A stretch of DNA of 64,000 bases from Anaspis maculata (taxonomy: Eukaryota; Arthropoda; Insecta; Coleoptera; Scraptiidae), in assembly GCA_949128115.1 (NCBI GenBank), contig OX421968.1, forward strand, positions 56,003,423 through 56,067,422, written 5' to 3'. Positions 36,590 to 48,400 of the stretch are shown here, piece by piece. Numbering within the stretch: position 1 is the first letter of the stretch; each line of letters opens with the position of its first letter. The translations under genes were made by a program, and so were the position numbers. A model generated the notes under the pieces. The model ran no database searches. It was not told where the DNA came from and was given only the letters and a program-made list of their open reading frames with translations.

Positions 36590-37097
36590 ATGTATGAAAG
36601 GTAACATCTTTTAAATGACCGCCATTTCCAGCTTCACAAATTTGTGCTCTTTTCAGAACATAATAATAATAATAATAATGATAATAATTTCGTCTTTGTT
36701 ACGGCGAGGTCTAGCCAATGGCTACTCTACTTAACCGTGGACCGACAGCTTAACGTGCTCTCCGAGGCACGGTATAAGCGAGCTGATAGTTAAATTTCTG
36801 GTAGGTCACCCATCCAGAAATCTGACTGCGCCTGACGTTGCTTAGCCTCGGATATCGCTCTCCCGGCATCCGACGCTCCGCGCCACGGTTATACATCACT
36901 TTGTGTAAAACTTTTGGCCGTAATGTTCTGATTTCGTGTCGGATGTTCTCTTTAAGTTGCTGGAGAGTTTCAGGCTTGTTTTTGCATCTTTTTCCTTTCA
37001 GATAAGTATCCCTACAAAAAAAGTCAGGCGCTGTCAATCCAGGCATCAAAGTCCGGTATTTGGCCAAAAATCGTGAAAAATAAGCTGAAAACGGCAA
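36590..37097 (-). pseudogene. Mariner-type transposase C-terminus, split by a SINE
   Basis: 37097-36900 encodes LMPGLTAPDFFCRDTYLKGK, then NKPETLQQLKENIRHEI and LRPKVLHKVMYN, the mariner C-terminal pattern. The frame then enters the SINE. On the far side (about 36660-36595) KRAQICEAGNGGHLKDV resembles the usual end of the family (a conserved GGH motif close to the stop). The N-terminal half and catalytic core are missing. Confidence 0.75.
36660..36897 (-). repeat. 5S rRNA-derived SINE with (ATT)n tail
   Basis: Reading -, CCGAGGCTAAGCAACGTCAG is followed by GGCGCAGTCAG and GATGGGTGACC. This is the internal promoter region of 5S rRNA; the last motif is the C box, intact. The body continues about 130 bp to CGAAATTATTATC and an ATT trinucleotide tail. 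The 5S part is too diverged to be a functional 5S gene. It is of SINE3 type (5S-headed). It interrupts the mariner transposase frame. Confidence 0.75.
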
Positions 37098-37259
37098 TTT
37101 TGTTGAACAAAAAGTGATTGAGAAATTGCTTTAAACAGTGAATGTACATAAAAATTTCATGCTTCGTCTTTAATTTGCATTAGAATTCATTGAAAAGAAC
37201 CAGAAGGCAAAAAGTTATAGCTATTTGAAAACGGTCCGTTACTTTTGCGCCACCCTATA

Positions 37260-37572
37260 TCAAGAATATTCAAAATTGCTTTTCATCTAAGTGAAATTTG
37301 ATTTCAGTCAAGAAATATCTAATAGTACGTTGTATATTACATACCGAGACGGTCAAAGCACCATCCCTGCTGAGGGCAAAGAGAGCCTACCTACAGGCTC
37401 CACCTAGAGATTATCCCCTATGTGCATTCAGTCGAGTAGCGACATCTCGCAGCCAAAACAAAACAAATAGGCGTTCTTTCGTAAATCGTCACTTCGAGTG
37501 CTGGTCGACTCCTGCCACTTTTTTGGCGAACGCACATAGCGGATACCCGTAGACCGTCGGGAGTATGCATGC
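37260..37572. other. No gene supported
   Basis: An 84-codon + open frame (37298-37552) has no motif and is partly open on the other strand. Confidence 0.35.
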
Positions 37573-37864
37573 TATTTTACTCACAACCATGAACCCAGCT
37601 TACAGGATTACAGGCGTTCAAAAGTTGAAATTTGAAATTTAACTTTTTGTCAGAACTTCCAGATGGGCCAATCACTTTTGCTGAAACTTGATTCAGGTAT
37701 TACTGATTTACCCGCTCATTCTTTGCGTGGATGCATTGTTCTGAAATATTTCTTCTAAAGCTACCATTTTTCTAGTCTCCCGCGGAGTAAGGTAATGAAT
37801 CACTTCCCACCCTCATACATGGTATGTAATGAATCAATTATCATAGTGGTTGTGAGTAAAACAT
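37573..37864. mobile_element. Possible MITE with TATTTTACTCACAAC ends
   Basis: The inverted ends TATTTTACTCACAACCA and TGGTTGTGAGTAAAACA are related to the pair at 33231/34812. No coding region. Confidence 0.5.
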
Positions 37865-37898
37865 TTTCTTCAATGATGGAAAATTTGGATCCACTCTG

Positions 37899-38519
37899 TT
37901 GTTTGTTATGTACAAAAATAGATGTGGGCAATTTTCCGTAGTGTGCAAGAGAAGTTGCAAAGTGTATTTGAGGGATTTGCGTTTGTTTAAGGAGATATCC
38001 GACAGAATAGGGCAATTGCATGATGTTGGTTCAGCTTGTCGCCTCTTGGTGGCTTTGGTTGGGTGGCACAGCACGCTTGGGCCAGATCCAAATTATCGCG
38101 ACTCGTTTCGCTTGTTTATGTTTTGCGAATTGCAAATGGAAGCCGAGCATGTCGAGTGGGAAAGAGAACAACGGTCCATCGCTTCTTTAGGGCTTCATCC
38201 GTGGGGAACTTGTGGATTTTTATGCCATTTTCCATTATTGAACTTTGAGCGCAGTGTGGCACGCATCACGCAACATCTACAGGGCATTTTTCAGCGCCAA
38301 AATGACGCGATTGACAGTCCACGATACACCGATGTACGGTTTGCGATACTATTTGATAAACCTAAAGTCCTCAAGTGGCAAACGGCGCCACAAGCGCCCC
38401 CTACATGCAATCGTCCTATTATTGATCTAAAATCCACTCAATCCTGTAAGCTCGTGATATGTCAATCTAGATTTTGGCATGTAATTATAGTGAACGTGGA
38501 AGTTGCGATAAAAGTATAA
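37899..38519 (+). CDS. Uncharacterised open frame, 206 codons
   Basis: The longest non-transposon + frame in this part. The predicted product has no domain I recognise, no signal peptide and no repeat; composition (Cys, Arg, His, Trp) is not that of a typical chance AT-rich frame. No splice sites or homology support it. It could be the exon of an unknown gene, a captured fragment in a repeat, or chance. Confidence 0.2.
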   Translation: MFVMYKNRCGQFSVVCKRSCKVYLRDLRLFKEISDRIGQLHDVGSACRLLVALVGWHSTLGPDPNYRDSFRLFMFCELQMEAEHVEWEREQRSIASLGLHPWGTCGFLCHFPLLNFERSVARITQHLQGIFQRQNDAIDSPRYTDVRFAILFDKPKVLKWQTAPQAPPTCNRPIIDLKSTQSCKLVICQSRFWHVIIVNVEVAIKV

Positions 38520-39248
38520 GACTGCTCAAGAAAGATCTAAAAAAAACTTTCAAGTACACCTTGTAAAATATTTTCAAAGTCTTTTATTGTTCAGTGTCAT
38601 CAAGTTATATTAAATAATTTTAATCAAATGATTAAGGTTTTTTATAACTTTTTTTTTATCACATCTCAGTAATCAAATATTTATTGAAAGAAAATTGAGG
38701 TACCGTAGCAACCTCGCTTCTACGTAATCGACAATATATTTGCTTCAGTCAACAACAATTGCAGATATAGGTAGGTAGGCAGGTACCTACTTTTTTAATG
38801 ATTATTGAAAGTAGGTATATTACAATAATAAAGCGAATGATTGTGATTGTGTCGTGATGACAATTATTTGTGATTAGCAGATCCCCGAGAATGAAAGTCT
38901 TCGTGGCGTTTTTAGAGTTACGTTCATACATAATACCTGCTTCATAAAATGATTCGAGTTTGAGATCATTCATCTACCCATTCTAAAGTGCACCAACACC
39001 AACCTACTAATAGAGAGATACCTTTAGGTATTATTAACTATATGATTCAAATTTATTGTATAAATTCAATGATTGTTGTAGTTTTCATTCATCATTGTCA
39101 AATATGTAGAAAAATCAAAGGAGTTGTATTGTATTATTCTTTAAATTGCTACCTCAATGATTATAGCCTGTTCAAAGTGTTTTAAAAAAACTGATCTCTA
39201 TTTCGATTGTCACTTATGTAAAAAGAGTCACAGCGGATGCGAAGATAT
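38520..39248. other. Downstream flank of the RasGRF gene
   Basis: AT-rich, no gene. It contains the candidate RasGRF polyadenylation signal. Confidence 0.5.
39052..39057 (-). promoter_or_regulatory. Candidate polyadenylation signal for RasGRF
   Basis: AATAAA on the - strand, about 195 bases after the stop codon. Position is plausible but in AT-rich DNA such hexamers occur by chance. Confidence 0.3.
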
Positions 39249-39455
39249 TTAGGATTTTGAAGACAGTGATAATTGTCCCAGTCCTGTAGTGCTCAGACGT
39301 GATGTTCGAGGTTCAATCTCCAAAGACGTGTTATAAAGTTGTTCGTCATCCATCAATAAAAAGCAATCTAATAAATAATTGGCAACTTTGCGAATTAATT
39401 CTATTTTATATGGGGTTTGTTGAAAGTGGCGAATTTCTCGAATAACATGAGCAAT
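39249..39455 (-). CDS. RASGRF: RasGRF last exon with stop codon
   Basis: Acceptor GTTGCTTTTCAG. Encodes [16 protein letters not shown] and [17 protein letters not shown], then TAA at 39251-39249. Ends like other RasGRF proteins, with a slightly longer Ser-rich tail. Confidence 0.95.
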   Translation of the reverse strand: MAHVIREIRHFQQTPYKIELIRKVANYLLDCFLLMDDEQLYNTSLEIEPRTSRLSTTGLGQLSLSSKS

Positions 39456-42400
39456 CTGAAAAGCAACAAGCATAACATCACAGCTGTGGCCTAACGCATA
39501 CTTAGGTAGGTGTACCTTACTCACCATTCTCATTTTTGAAAAGTTCAAGAGACCATCTTGAGTAAAGTTTGGTGTTCCTTCTTCGATAAAGGACAGATCA
39601 GTCAGATAAAGTCCTAGGTATGGAATGCAAGGAGGATCGCACCTATGGAGTGCATCACGCAGTGATCTGAATCGGCCATCTGATGATACTATATTTTGCA
39701 GTTTCTCGATAGTTTGCTTAGTCTGTAAAAAAATAATTCATTTGGTAGTTTTTTAATAGTGTGTTCTTGGTCAAAATTGTGTAACATACTGTTTTGGAGA
39801 CTTTATCCCAAGTTTTCTTCAAACGAAAAACGGAACTGTTCGTGAACGCTGAACATATCTGCAGAACACCATTGAAGTTATGCAAACATCTGGAAATGTC
39901 AGCTACAGCAGCCCATTTTTCGATTGCAGCTACTCGAGCACTAAGTGCACTGCGTCGGAGTATTTCAGAAGCAACCAAACGAGAAACATCATTGAATCGT
40001 TTCGTCATCAAGATAATGTGAGGAGCCCTAGCGTGCTTATCTTCTTTCATCCAAGCTTGTCCCAAAAACTCTCTTCAAAATGCCAACATTAAGACTCGTT
40101 CACAACTTGAAACATTCGCCAGGTACTCACTCGCTCGAAATAGATATGAATATTTGATGGTCAATGTATGTCAACTGTTCTGCAATTTCCAAAGCTGACA
40201 AAGTTTCAATGCTTTCTTTACTTGGCGTCAAAGGAGTCGCCAACAACTGGTAGATGTCAACTTTCGAACATTCCTGCTCTTCCTTTGTCAACAGCCTTAA
40301 CAACTGAGCGGCCGCCTTGTGCTCCGCGGGAAGCAAATTGGGACTGTAGATGATATCATCTAAAAACTCTATAGTCATACTTTTTAAGCGGATGTCGTTT
40401 TCGAAATCTTGAGCATGTTTAGATATCCAGTGCCTGCAACAAAGTCACTGTCATAAAATGGTAGCAAAAACTATTGATCTCCTCGCCTCAAAACGTTCAG
40501 GACTCTCATTGTACAAGCTGTTGATATCACATTTTCTTTATATCTATTGCGTTCCAGTGCAAATTCATCTTGAGCATCGATTATGCCTCCTTTGGCATCT
40601 ACACGAGCACTTGGTGATAAATCTCGGGGGTTGCTCGAGCCAGACGTGGCTATCGCGAAAGCGGCCGCTGCACTTGATGTACTGCTTCTATTTACAATTC
40701 ATCCAAATTGAGAATATACACGTTTTTATTCTAGGTGCCATACTTACCTTCTTTTAGACTGTCTGAAAGAAGTGATGACAACACCAGCTTTGCTCGGTTT
40801 CTGGGGCGAGTCGTGTTGGAAACTTGAACGAGCAGTTGAGGACGCCTCACCTTCTTGGATTGAACGTCGTGAACCGTAGTAACTCTAAAATAAATATTAA
40901 ACGTACGGTCAAAGTTAGTGAGTTGGAATTATGTCGCATTATACCGTATATAGTATAATACGGTACCTATGTATGTAGCAAGCAACAATAAAGTCTCTTA
41001 GGTTTGATTGTTTTCAAATTTGTAAGGAGGTATAAGTTAGTAAGTAATACTTCAAGAAATTCGGACATGTTTCAGTACCTAATTTCGATTTCACTTTCTA
41101 CCCACCCACGAAAGAATTCACCACTCTGTATTTATTTGGAAATGAAATTATTAGTCATAATGAAGGAATGTGTAGGTACTAAAAAGATTTTGAAAAACGA
41201 TTCGTATGCAGAAATCGTTTCTAAGCGCCCTCACTATAGTTGAAAAAAAAATTTGAATTTCGAAAACAGATGGTGTAGGGTGTTAGTATTAGGTTCGTAC
41301 CTGTAGAACTGCACTGGTGGTGGTCGTTGAAATGCTGGCTGATCGAGACGAGCTGCATGATGCCCGATGCATTGTGTTAAAGAACAGCGTCATATCTTCC
41401 GTATCCTCTGAAATGCCCCGTTCAACTTTTTTCATATCTACGGATATGGTCGATGCCGTTGACAGTCGATGGTATGGTTCCGGCCTCGGTTCCGGCCTTG
41501 GCGGTAGAGGCGGTGGAGGTTCTTTGGGCGGCGTTGTGCTTTTCTGCGGGGACGAAACTTTTTTGGGTGAATGAGGGGGAGATACCGAAGTTTCATTAGT
41601 GTCATTTGTGTCCGAATTCGAAGATCCAACAAGTGTTACAGAGCTCAAATTGCTTGGAGAACACGGGGCGCTGAGAACTGTTGCATCTAAATGGGAAAAG
41701 ACAAGGTCACATATTTCCTTAGAAAATCCCCAGACCGGTCAGTTTTATATTCGAATGGGAGGACACAATTGCATGAATTGCATACTTCTAATTTACACCT
41801 TTCCCCGAGCATAGTTGACTTGTGTAAGCATTCACAATGTAAAGTGCTCGCCAATTCAAATAGTTCACCCAAAAAATTCAATCGCATTCAAAGTGACATA
41901 ACTCCTGAATGAATAAACTATTTTGAATCATTTTATGTTTTCTGATTAGCTCACGTTTCCTGCAAATTATTTTCAATCTCTCTTATTCCAACTTCCCACC
42001 CGAAGGGACGTTTCGAGCAAAAATTTCCATATAGGTCTTCTGAAAAGTGAATTTGTGAATTGGGTCCCGCATCGACAATTTTCATCTTATAAAATCGAAA
42101 AATATCCCAAAATGTTCGTAAAGAATAGTCTATTTGGAGGCAAGTTGATTTTTGTTTAGTTTTTTCCCTGAACCTGATTTCTAGGGTGCTTCAAATTTAG
42201 GTCACTTCTCGATTTTCCTAAATTTTCGTCTATAGTAGGTTCACCGGTACCGTGATTCTAGTCGGCTGTGAGATTTTGTTTTCAAGTTTCCAAATCTAAA
42301 ATATAGAAAATCCCCAAAACTTTGCGGTTGGCTGCTCTGGGCTTCATTTAGCGTTTGTCGTTCGGACCACTTTTGGAACGTATTTTTTACGCATATCCTC

Positions 42401-45400
42401 TGCAGATAGACGGAATATTTTTGCGGGACGTGATGTCTGACGCTTTTTTCTATTATATTGGAAAATGTAGTAATTTTTCGACCTGTTTTTAATTTTCGCC
42501 AATGAACAAATAAATCGAAGCAGCTTTGACATTTGACAGGTGTAAAAATATCTCTAACCTCTTGAAGCCGGTTCAACTTTAGGTTGATTCAAACTAAAAA
42601 AGTACTAGGCCTTCGTCCAAAAAAAGGAGTCCCATGGAATCATCAATCCTTCCACCTCTTGCAGTTGAAAAGACACGACGAATCATGAAGCACTATTGGC
42701 AAGACAAGGAACATCTCAGCAGGCCTGCAGTTGCAGAAGGATTTACGTAAAAATTGTTGAATAAACCGAATTTCAAAAAACCCAGCCGCTCAAAGTTGCG
42801 TATTAGACCGAAATTCATGTGAGTACCTTCAGTTTGTAATTTGCTTCCGTTTTGGAGCTTGGCGGAACGAGTTTTTGTCGGCCTTGAATGGCCGTCGTCA
42901 AGATGACTTAAATTGAAGGCGGCCCCGTAGGGTTCTGGTGTCTAAATGACGGTAATACAGCTCTGCGCCCCTCTAGTCGCCTTCCCATTTATGACAAGGT
43001 CAGTTTTTCAAGATTTTAATATCAATTTGATAAGAAATATAACTTTACTTCCAGAAAAGTCAGTTTCACACCAGGTAAAAAGGCGGCAAGCCTACAATGC
43101 TAAAGTAGAAAATTTGTCCAGCCAACTGGAGTCACAGTACAAGTGAACCTACTATATAATCAGTTCCGATCCTCAAGCCTTCTCATCTCAGTCTTGGGCT
43201 TCAACAAGAGTCCTGGTTTTCCAAAATTGGCCAACAACTGGAAAAGGATATAAATGCAAGACCAGAAGTTTGCATTTTTGAGATCACTCTGTTTTTGGAG
43301 GAGATAGACCCAACATTTGAAAAACTGCCTCAAGGTATGGGAAAAACTTCTCTCCTGAAACACCTTGGAAAAAACCAAAAACCATTTTTTGTGAAATGGG
43401 AGCTGTTCAAAGTTTTCCATTTTTGCAGTGCCTGATTGAGCGCCCTGTATAGTGTATAATCAGCACGAAACACCTGTACCAAAAATGGCCCATGGCATAT
43501 TGTAGTCCAATACGTGAGCTAATCAGAAAATATAAATGATTCAAAATAGTTTATTCATTCAAGAGTTATGCCACTTTGAATGCGATTGAATTTTTTTGGT
43601 GAACCATTTCAATTGGCGAGCACTTTTATATAAACACCAATAAATTTGGTTTAATTTGAAATCAATTTCCCTGCTTCATCCCGTTAGACAGGGTAGGGTG
43701 ACTACTCTTCTTAAAATCAATACACCACTTTGAAGGCCTCCCCAACTCTCCTAATTTTGGTGTAAGAAGAATCAGAATCGAGCCACCTGTTTTCAAGTTA
43801 TGGTTTTTTTCCAATAAAAAATGCAATTTGAAGAGGATTTCGTTTGTTTTTACACCAAAATTAAGAGTTGGAAAGGCCTTCAAAATAAAGTGTTGAGTTG
43901 AGGGTTGTCCGGCGCTTCGGTTGGCAGGTCGGAGCGGGCCGGTCGGGACGGACCTCAACAACTCTATAGACTTCTTGAGAGCGGTCCGCACCACGTCGCT
44001 CCGCTTTTCTCACCCAATGGAGGACGGTGCTGCAGATGGAACGGATCAGACTTTCTGAAGTTCGTCCAACATCGGTTCTTTTCTGGGCCATCGTTTTAGT
44101 CTGCAGTTTTGTTGATTGTTTTAGGTACAATAGATGAAGACCAATTGACATCTCTGGTACAAGAGTGCGGTCTGGGTAAGGTGATGATGCTCTCCGAATT
44201 TAGGTCCTTTTGTTAGAGTGGATGGTACCCAGATTTTTCTCTTCTGTTTAGATTCTTCTTCTTGAACCTCCACTATAGTGGAAAGAAAAAGCATTTCTTA
44301 CTCGGGCTGACTCATGGAAGCAAACATGCCCTATGCTCCCTTTGCAAAATATGTATTATAGGAAAAAATATCGAGTTCATAATGGAGGAACCTACACTTG
44401 AAACTGGACGTCGCTCCGCGCCGGCGCCACCCCGACTTACCGACCTAATTGACGATCAGCTTTACTCGTCGACCCCTATATTCCCATTTCAAATTATTGA
44501 AAGAGTAATCACCGTCTAAGGGTATGAAGCAGGAAAATCGAATTTATGGTAATTATGCGCCTTCTCGAATATAATATCGATGTGTCTCGGTATATTTTGA
44601 GTAAATTTTTGTTTACATGGAGAAGCGGGGTTGGGGCGTTTTAAAATGGAAGCTCTGTATATAAGAAAATGCAATAAAAATGATGAGTCCTTGGAAGCAA
44701 AACGCTACCTTTCAGTGGCGGCTGGTGAGGGAGGGCTCAAGGGCGGCGCCCCCCCAACGCTAAAGACGGCAAGAGATTTTTATCGGTAGGAAGACATGGA
44801 ATGCATTTTATTAATTATACTTATTCCAAAGATTTGGTTTAATGCAAAAAGCTTCAGTCATTAGTCAATTAATATTTTAACAAAATAATTCTAAGCGATC
44901 GCACGGTCGAAGAAGTTCGTCTTGGGCTCCGCCTTCGGCGCCCACCGCCGATGCGGTGATGCCGGGGTGCACCCGCGCAAAACATGTGCCGTAACCATGG
45001 CAACGCGAGACGCGGCTCCGCTCTATACTGCAGATATGGGCTCCGTTTCTCGAGCCGCCAGCTGATTGAAATAATCGATATAATTATTTATGTACTCTCC
45101 GATTAGTCAACAGTTTGCAAACATAAAGATAGCTGACCTAAAAAAGGTACATTTAGGTCATCAAGCCTACAAGAAGAAATAAATGCGAAAAAACAACGGA
45201 CGTCCGATTACAGCATTGATTTACTGAATAAAAAGCAAATCGAACCCGCAAGAATAAATTCGTGGTGCATTAACTCACACGTAATTTTGACAAAACAGTA
45301 AATGTTAAAACTCCATAAAAGATTGTGATGCGGATACGACAAAAAAGTTTTTGTCTCGAGTTTCGTCATTTCGCAAACTGAGAACTGTTCTATCTGCACT

Positions 45401-48400
45401 CTTTGTAGAAAATGTTTTTCGAACTTCGAACCAACAAAACATGGACGAAATGTTTCATGATTTGAAGAATTAGATCAGAAACGGGAAAGGAATAAAAGCC
45501 TCTTTCTCTAGTTTCTGATCTAATTGTTTATATCAGGAAACATTTTGTCCATGTTTTGCTGGTTCGAAGTTCGAAAAACATTTTCTACAAGAAGTGCAGA
45601 TAGAACATCATAGTTCTCAGCCCGCGAATTTGTTATTAACTTGAGCCCTCCTTGCAAAAAACTCACGAGCCGCCACTGCTACCTTTGCTTAAACTGTTGC
45701 ACAGACTTTTTGCAAGCGATATGTCATTGTAGGGTTTAGACGAACTAATCCACTAATTTGCAATTCTGAAGGCTCACCTTTGAATGAATTTTACATTAGA
45801 AAAGATTTTTTGCAACTGAGCTGATTGCACCATTGAAATGTTACATCAGAAAAGCTTTCCAAGGACCAACAGGACCAACCAATAACGGTACACTTGATAG
45901 CTCAAATTATCATTTTTTGTCAAACGCAGCTTTTAGCTTTCAGTGAAATCGAATACGAACAACTCATCACAAGGATGAAGGCGTGCCCACAGCTTGTCGT
46001 TCCTATTATTTAGGAAGTGCCTCCGTATAGCCGGCCCCGGCTACGTGTATTGTAGCCGGAGCCGGCTATTTGTATGGTGACCGGCACTGCCGGCTTCCGT
46101 ATTGTAGCCGGCACAAAGTGAGTGACAGTGCTTCCTGTCTACTTTTCGTATCGCAAGCGACAGAATTCTGCACCAGAGCAGAAGTCCCATCCTGATTTCC
46201 GGAGGGACTTCAATCTGTGGAAAGGTGAGTGTATGTGGTGAGTGTGATGGTTACATTATATTGGCTGAATCGTCATGAATAGGAGTACGAGAAAATGCAC
46301 TTCACGGGTTGACCTTATGTCGAGCCTTATGTCATGAGTTTTTAAAAGTTTCTAGCGAAAATTGAAACTGAAAACTTCAAGTTTAGTGATATGAACAGAT
46401 GGAGTTTACCAGATCGCTCGGTGGCTGTACAGCTAAACTTCAAAAAAAATTTCTCATTTCCATTAATCTGAATTTGGAAAGAAATCCGACAGCGGCGGAG
46501 TGCTATAAAGTCTGCTTTATACTCTGCGACTCTAGTTGCAACGACTTTAGCACCTCGCTGCCGTTTTGAATTCCCTCAAAATTTCAATTGACGAAATACA
46601 CGAGAATTTCTTGAAGTCCAGCTATACAGCCAGCCAGTGAGCGATCTGGCAAACTCCATACCTGTTCATGGATTATATGGCATAAAACGAGGCATAAAAC
46701 TTGAAGCTTTCAGATTCAATTTTCGCTTGGAACTAATGACGTAAGTCAAGTAGGTACTTTGGGAGGAAAGTTCTCACGAAATCAGGTTATTACTTTTGGC
46801 GCGGACCCTGTAATTCTTTCCTTTGTCCAAGGACAAGGTGATCACGCGAGAATCAAAAGTGAACGGGATATGGGTAGGTGATTGTGTACCTCCCATGAAT
46901 ATTGGAATATTTCTAAGACCGACAAGACACTGCTGTAACAGATACACAAATGAGGCTTGCCACTTCTGGCTAGCAAAGGAATAGACGGCATCGCCGACTA
47001 CGAAACGAAAAGCCGGCAGTATGTATTATTAATTGTCACCCACTTGGTGCCGGCTACAATACTGATGGTCGGCAGTGCCGGTTACCATACAGATAGCCGG
47101 CTCCGGCTACGGAGGCACTTCCATAATATTGAATGAAAGTGTGAGTGAAACCAGCTATGAGGATGGCTGATTATTGACAAGACGTTACAAGCAACAATAA
47201 GCCTACCTGTGAGTGTATCGCTGCTAATGGACGCTGCTACCTTAGGTATCGATAAATGGCAGGTATCCTGCTTAGTATTGTCCAAATCTGACTGCTCCAC
47301 TCTGATAGAAACAGATTTTTGTACTGTCTGCGATATGGACTCTTTCTGGTATGTTGGACTTTGCTTTATGATTTTCGGTTTGATCGGTTCGTGGCCTTCT
47401 TCTTCATCTGAAATCACAATCCGTCACAGGTTCACTGCCGGTGTGGAAAAAATTCGATGTTTACATTTTTGAAGTGTAGCTTTCCAGTGTCTGTGTCCTT
47501 GCGAATCGTAGCTGTGAGACCTGTCTCGCTCACTCATTTCAGAACCGTATCCAGATACGGAACTGGCCCCACTTGTCCTGCGTGGTGAGAAACTGCTACG
47601 TCTTCTGTCATCATATGGCAGTAACGTGTTTTCATCTTTACTCGTGAAAACCTCGAGAGATATCACAGAACCTTGTGGTTCAGGATCGTTGCTGTAGAAA
47701 ACTTTTTTCAAAGCTTCCAGAACGGTGACGCCGTCAGTAAAAACGCGATATGTCAACAGAAATGTATTTAAGAAATCAATGGAGAGGAACCTTAAATCTG
47801 AAAAGGACTCGGATTTTACCTTTCACTCGTCGTGACCAAATGCAATGTACCTTTAATGATTGGTGCAGAAAGATGGGTAATCATGCATTAAGATAGGATA
47901 AATGACACAAAAGAATTCCCAGTTTCATATGGATTTTATAGCTGAACGAATTTAAGAACACAAGAAGAAATTTTCCTTTTTACCAGTTAATCTTTGAAGA
48001 AGACGTTCTGGTGTTGCGTATCTTATTTGAGGAACTTTACAGGAATTCATTGTCCGACTGAAGCGGATATCGGCCTCGTCTTTGAATAATTTCGGATCAT
48101 TCTTCAGGGACTGATGAAGTGTAATGGAGCTGTTGTCAGACATTGAGGGCCTTATCATATCGTTAAACTGGACATTATCCAGGCATTGGCTTATATCGGA
48201 AATCCAGGCTGCTTTCTCTTGCATCGTGGATGCTAGCAAGTGAACGGTCACCTGTCAAATTCAGCATGTTTTACTTAATCATTGTTCAATGAAATGATTA
48301 AACACAGCCGCATTATAATGTATAGATACGACAAACACAATGGGTGCTTTCCACCTATCCCCAAGTTTGGTACACCGGCCATTTACGCATGTTACGGGTG

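Larger units (their letters stand above)
36543..37257 (-). mobile_element. Mariner-like element with 38-bp identical ends
   Basis: Ends TAGGGTGGCGCAAAAGTAAC and complement are identical over 38 bp; TA flanks at 36541-36542 and 37258-37259. It holds the C-terminal part of a mariner-type transposase on the - strand, split by a 5S-derived SINE. Long identical ends with a broken transposase suggest a nonautonomous but not very old copy. Confidence 0.8.
41687..47206 (-). other. 5.5 kb RasGRF intron filled with mobile DNA
   Basis: Between the linker exons. It holds a 1.1 kb palindrome (46013-47122, only 84 bp from the exon), a 966-bp hAT element (44713-45678) and a nested inverted-repeat pair (41842-43630). 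43660-44700 contains a GC-rich patch with - strand open frames (44151-43861) that I cannot identify. Confidence 0.7.

Noticed and set aside
36804..36897. Functional 5S rRNA gene
   Set aside because: Only the internal promoter region is well kept; it is followed by a foreign body and ATT tail, and it lies inside a transposase frame.
43861..44151. 96-codon - frame in a GC-rich patch of a RasGRF intron as an extra exon
   Set aside because: It contains no RasGRF sequence and the flanking exons already join in frame.
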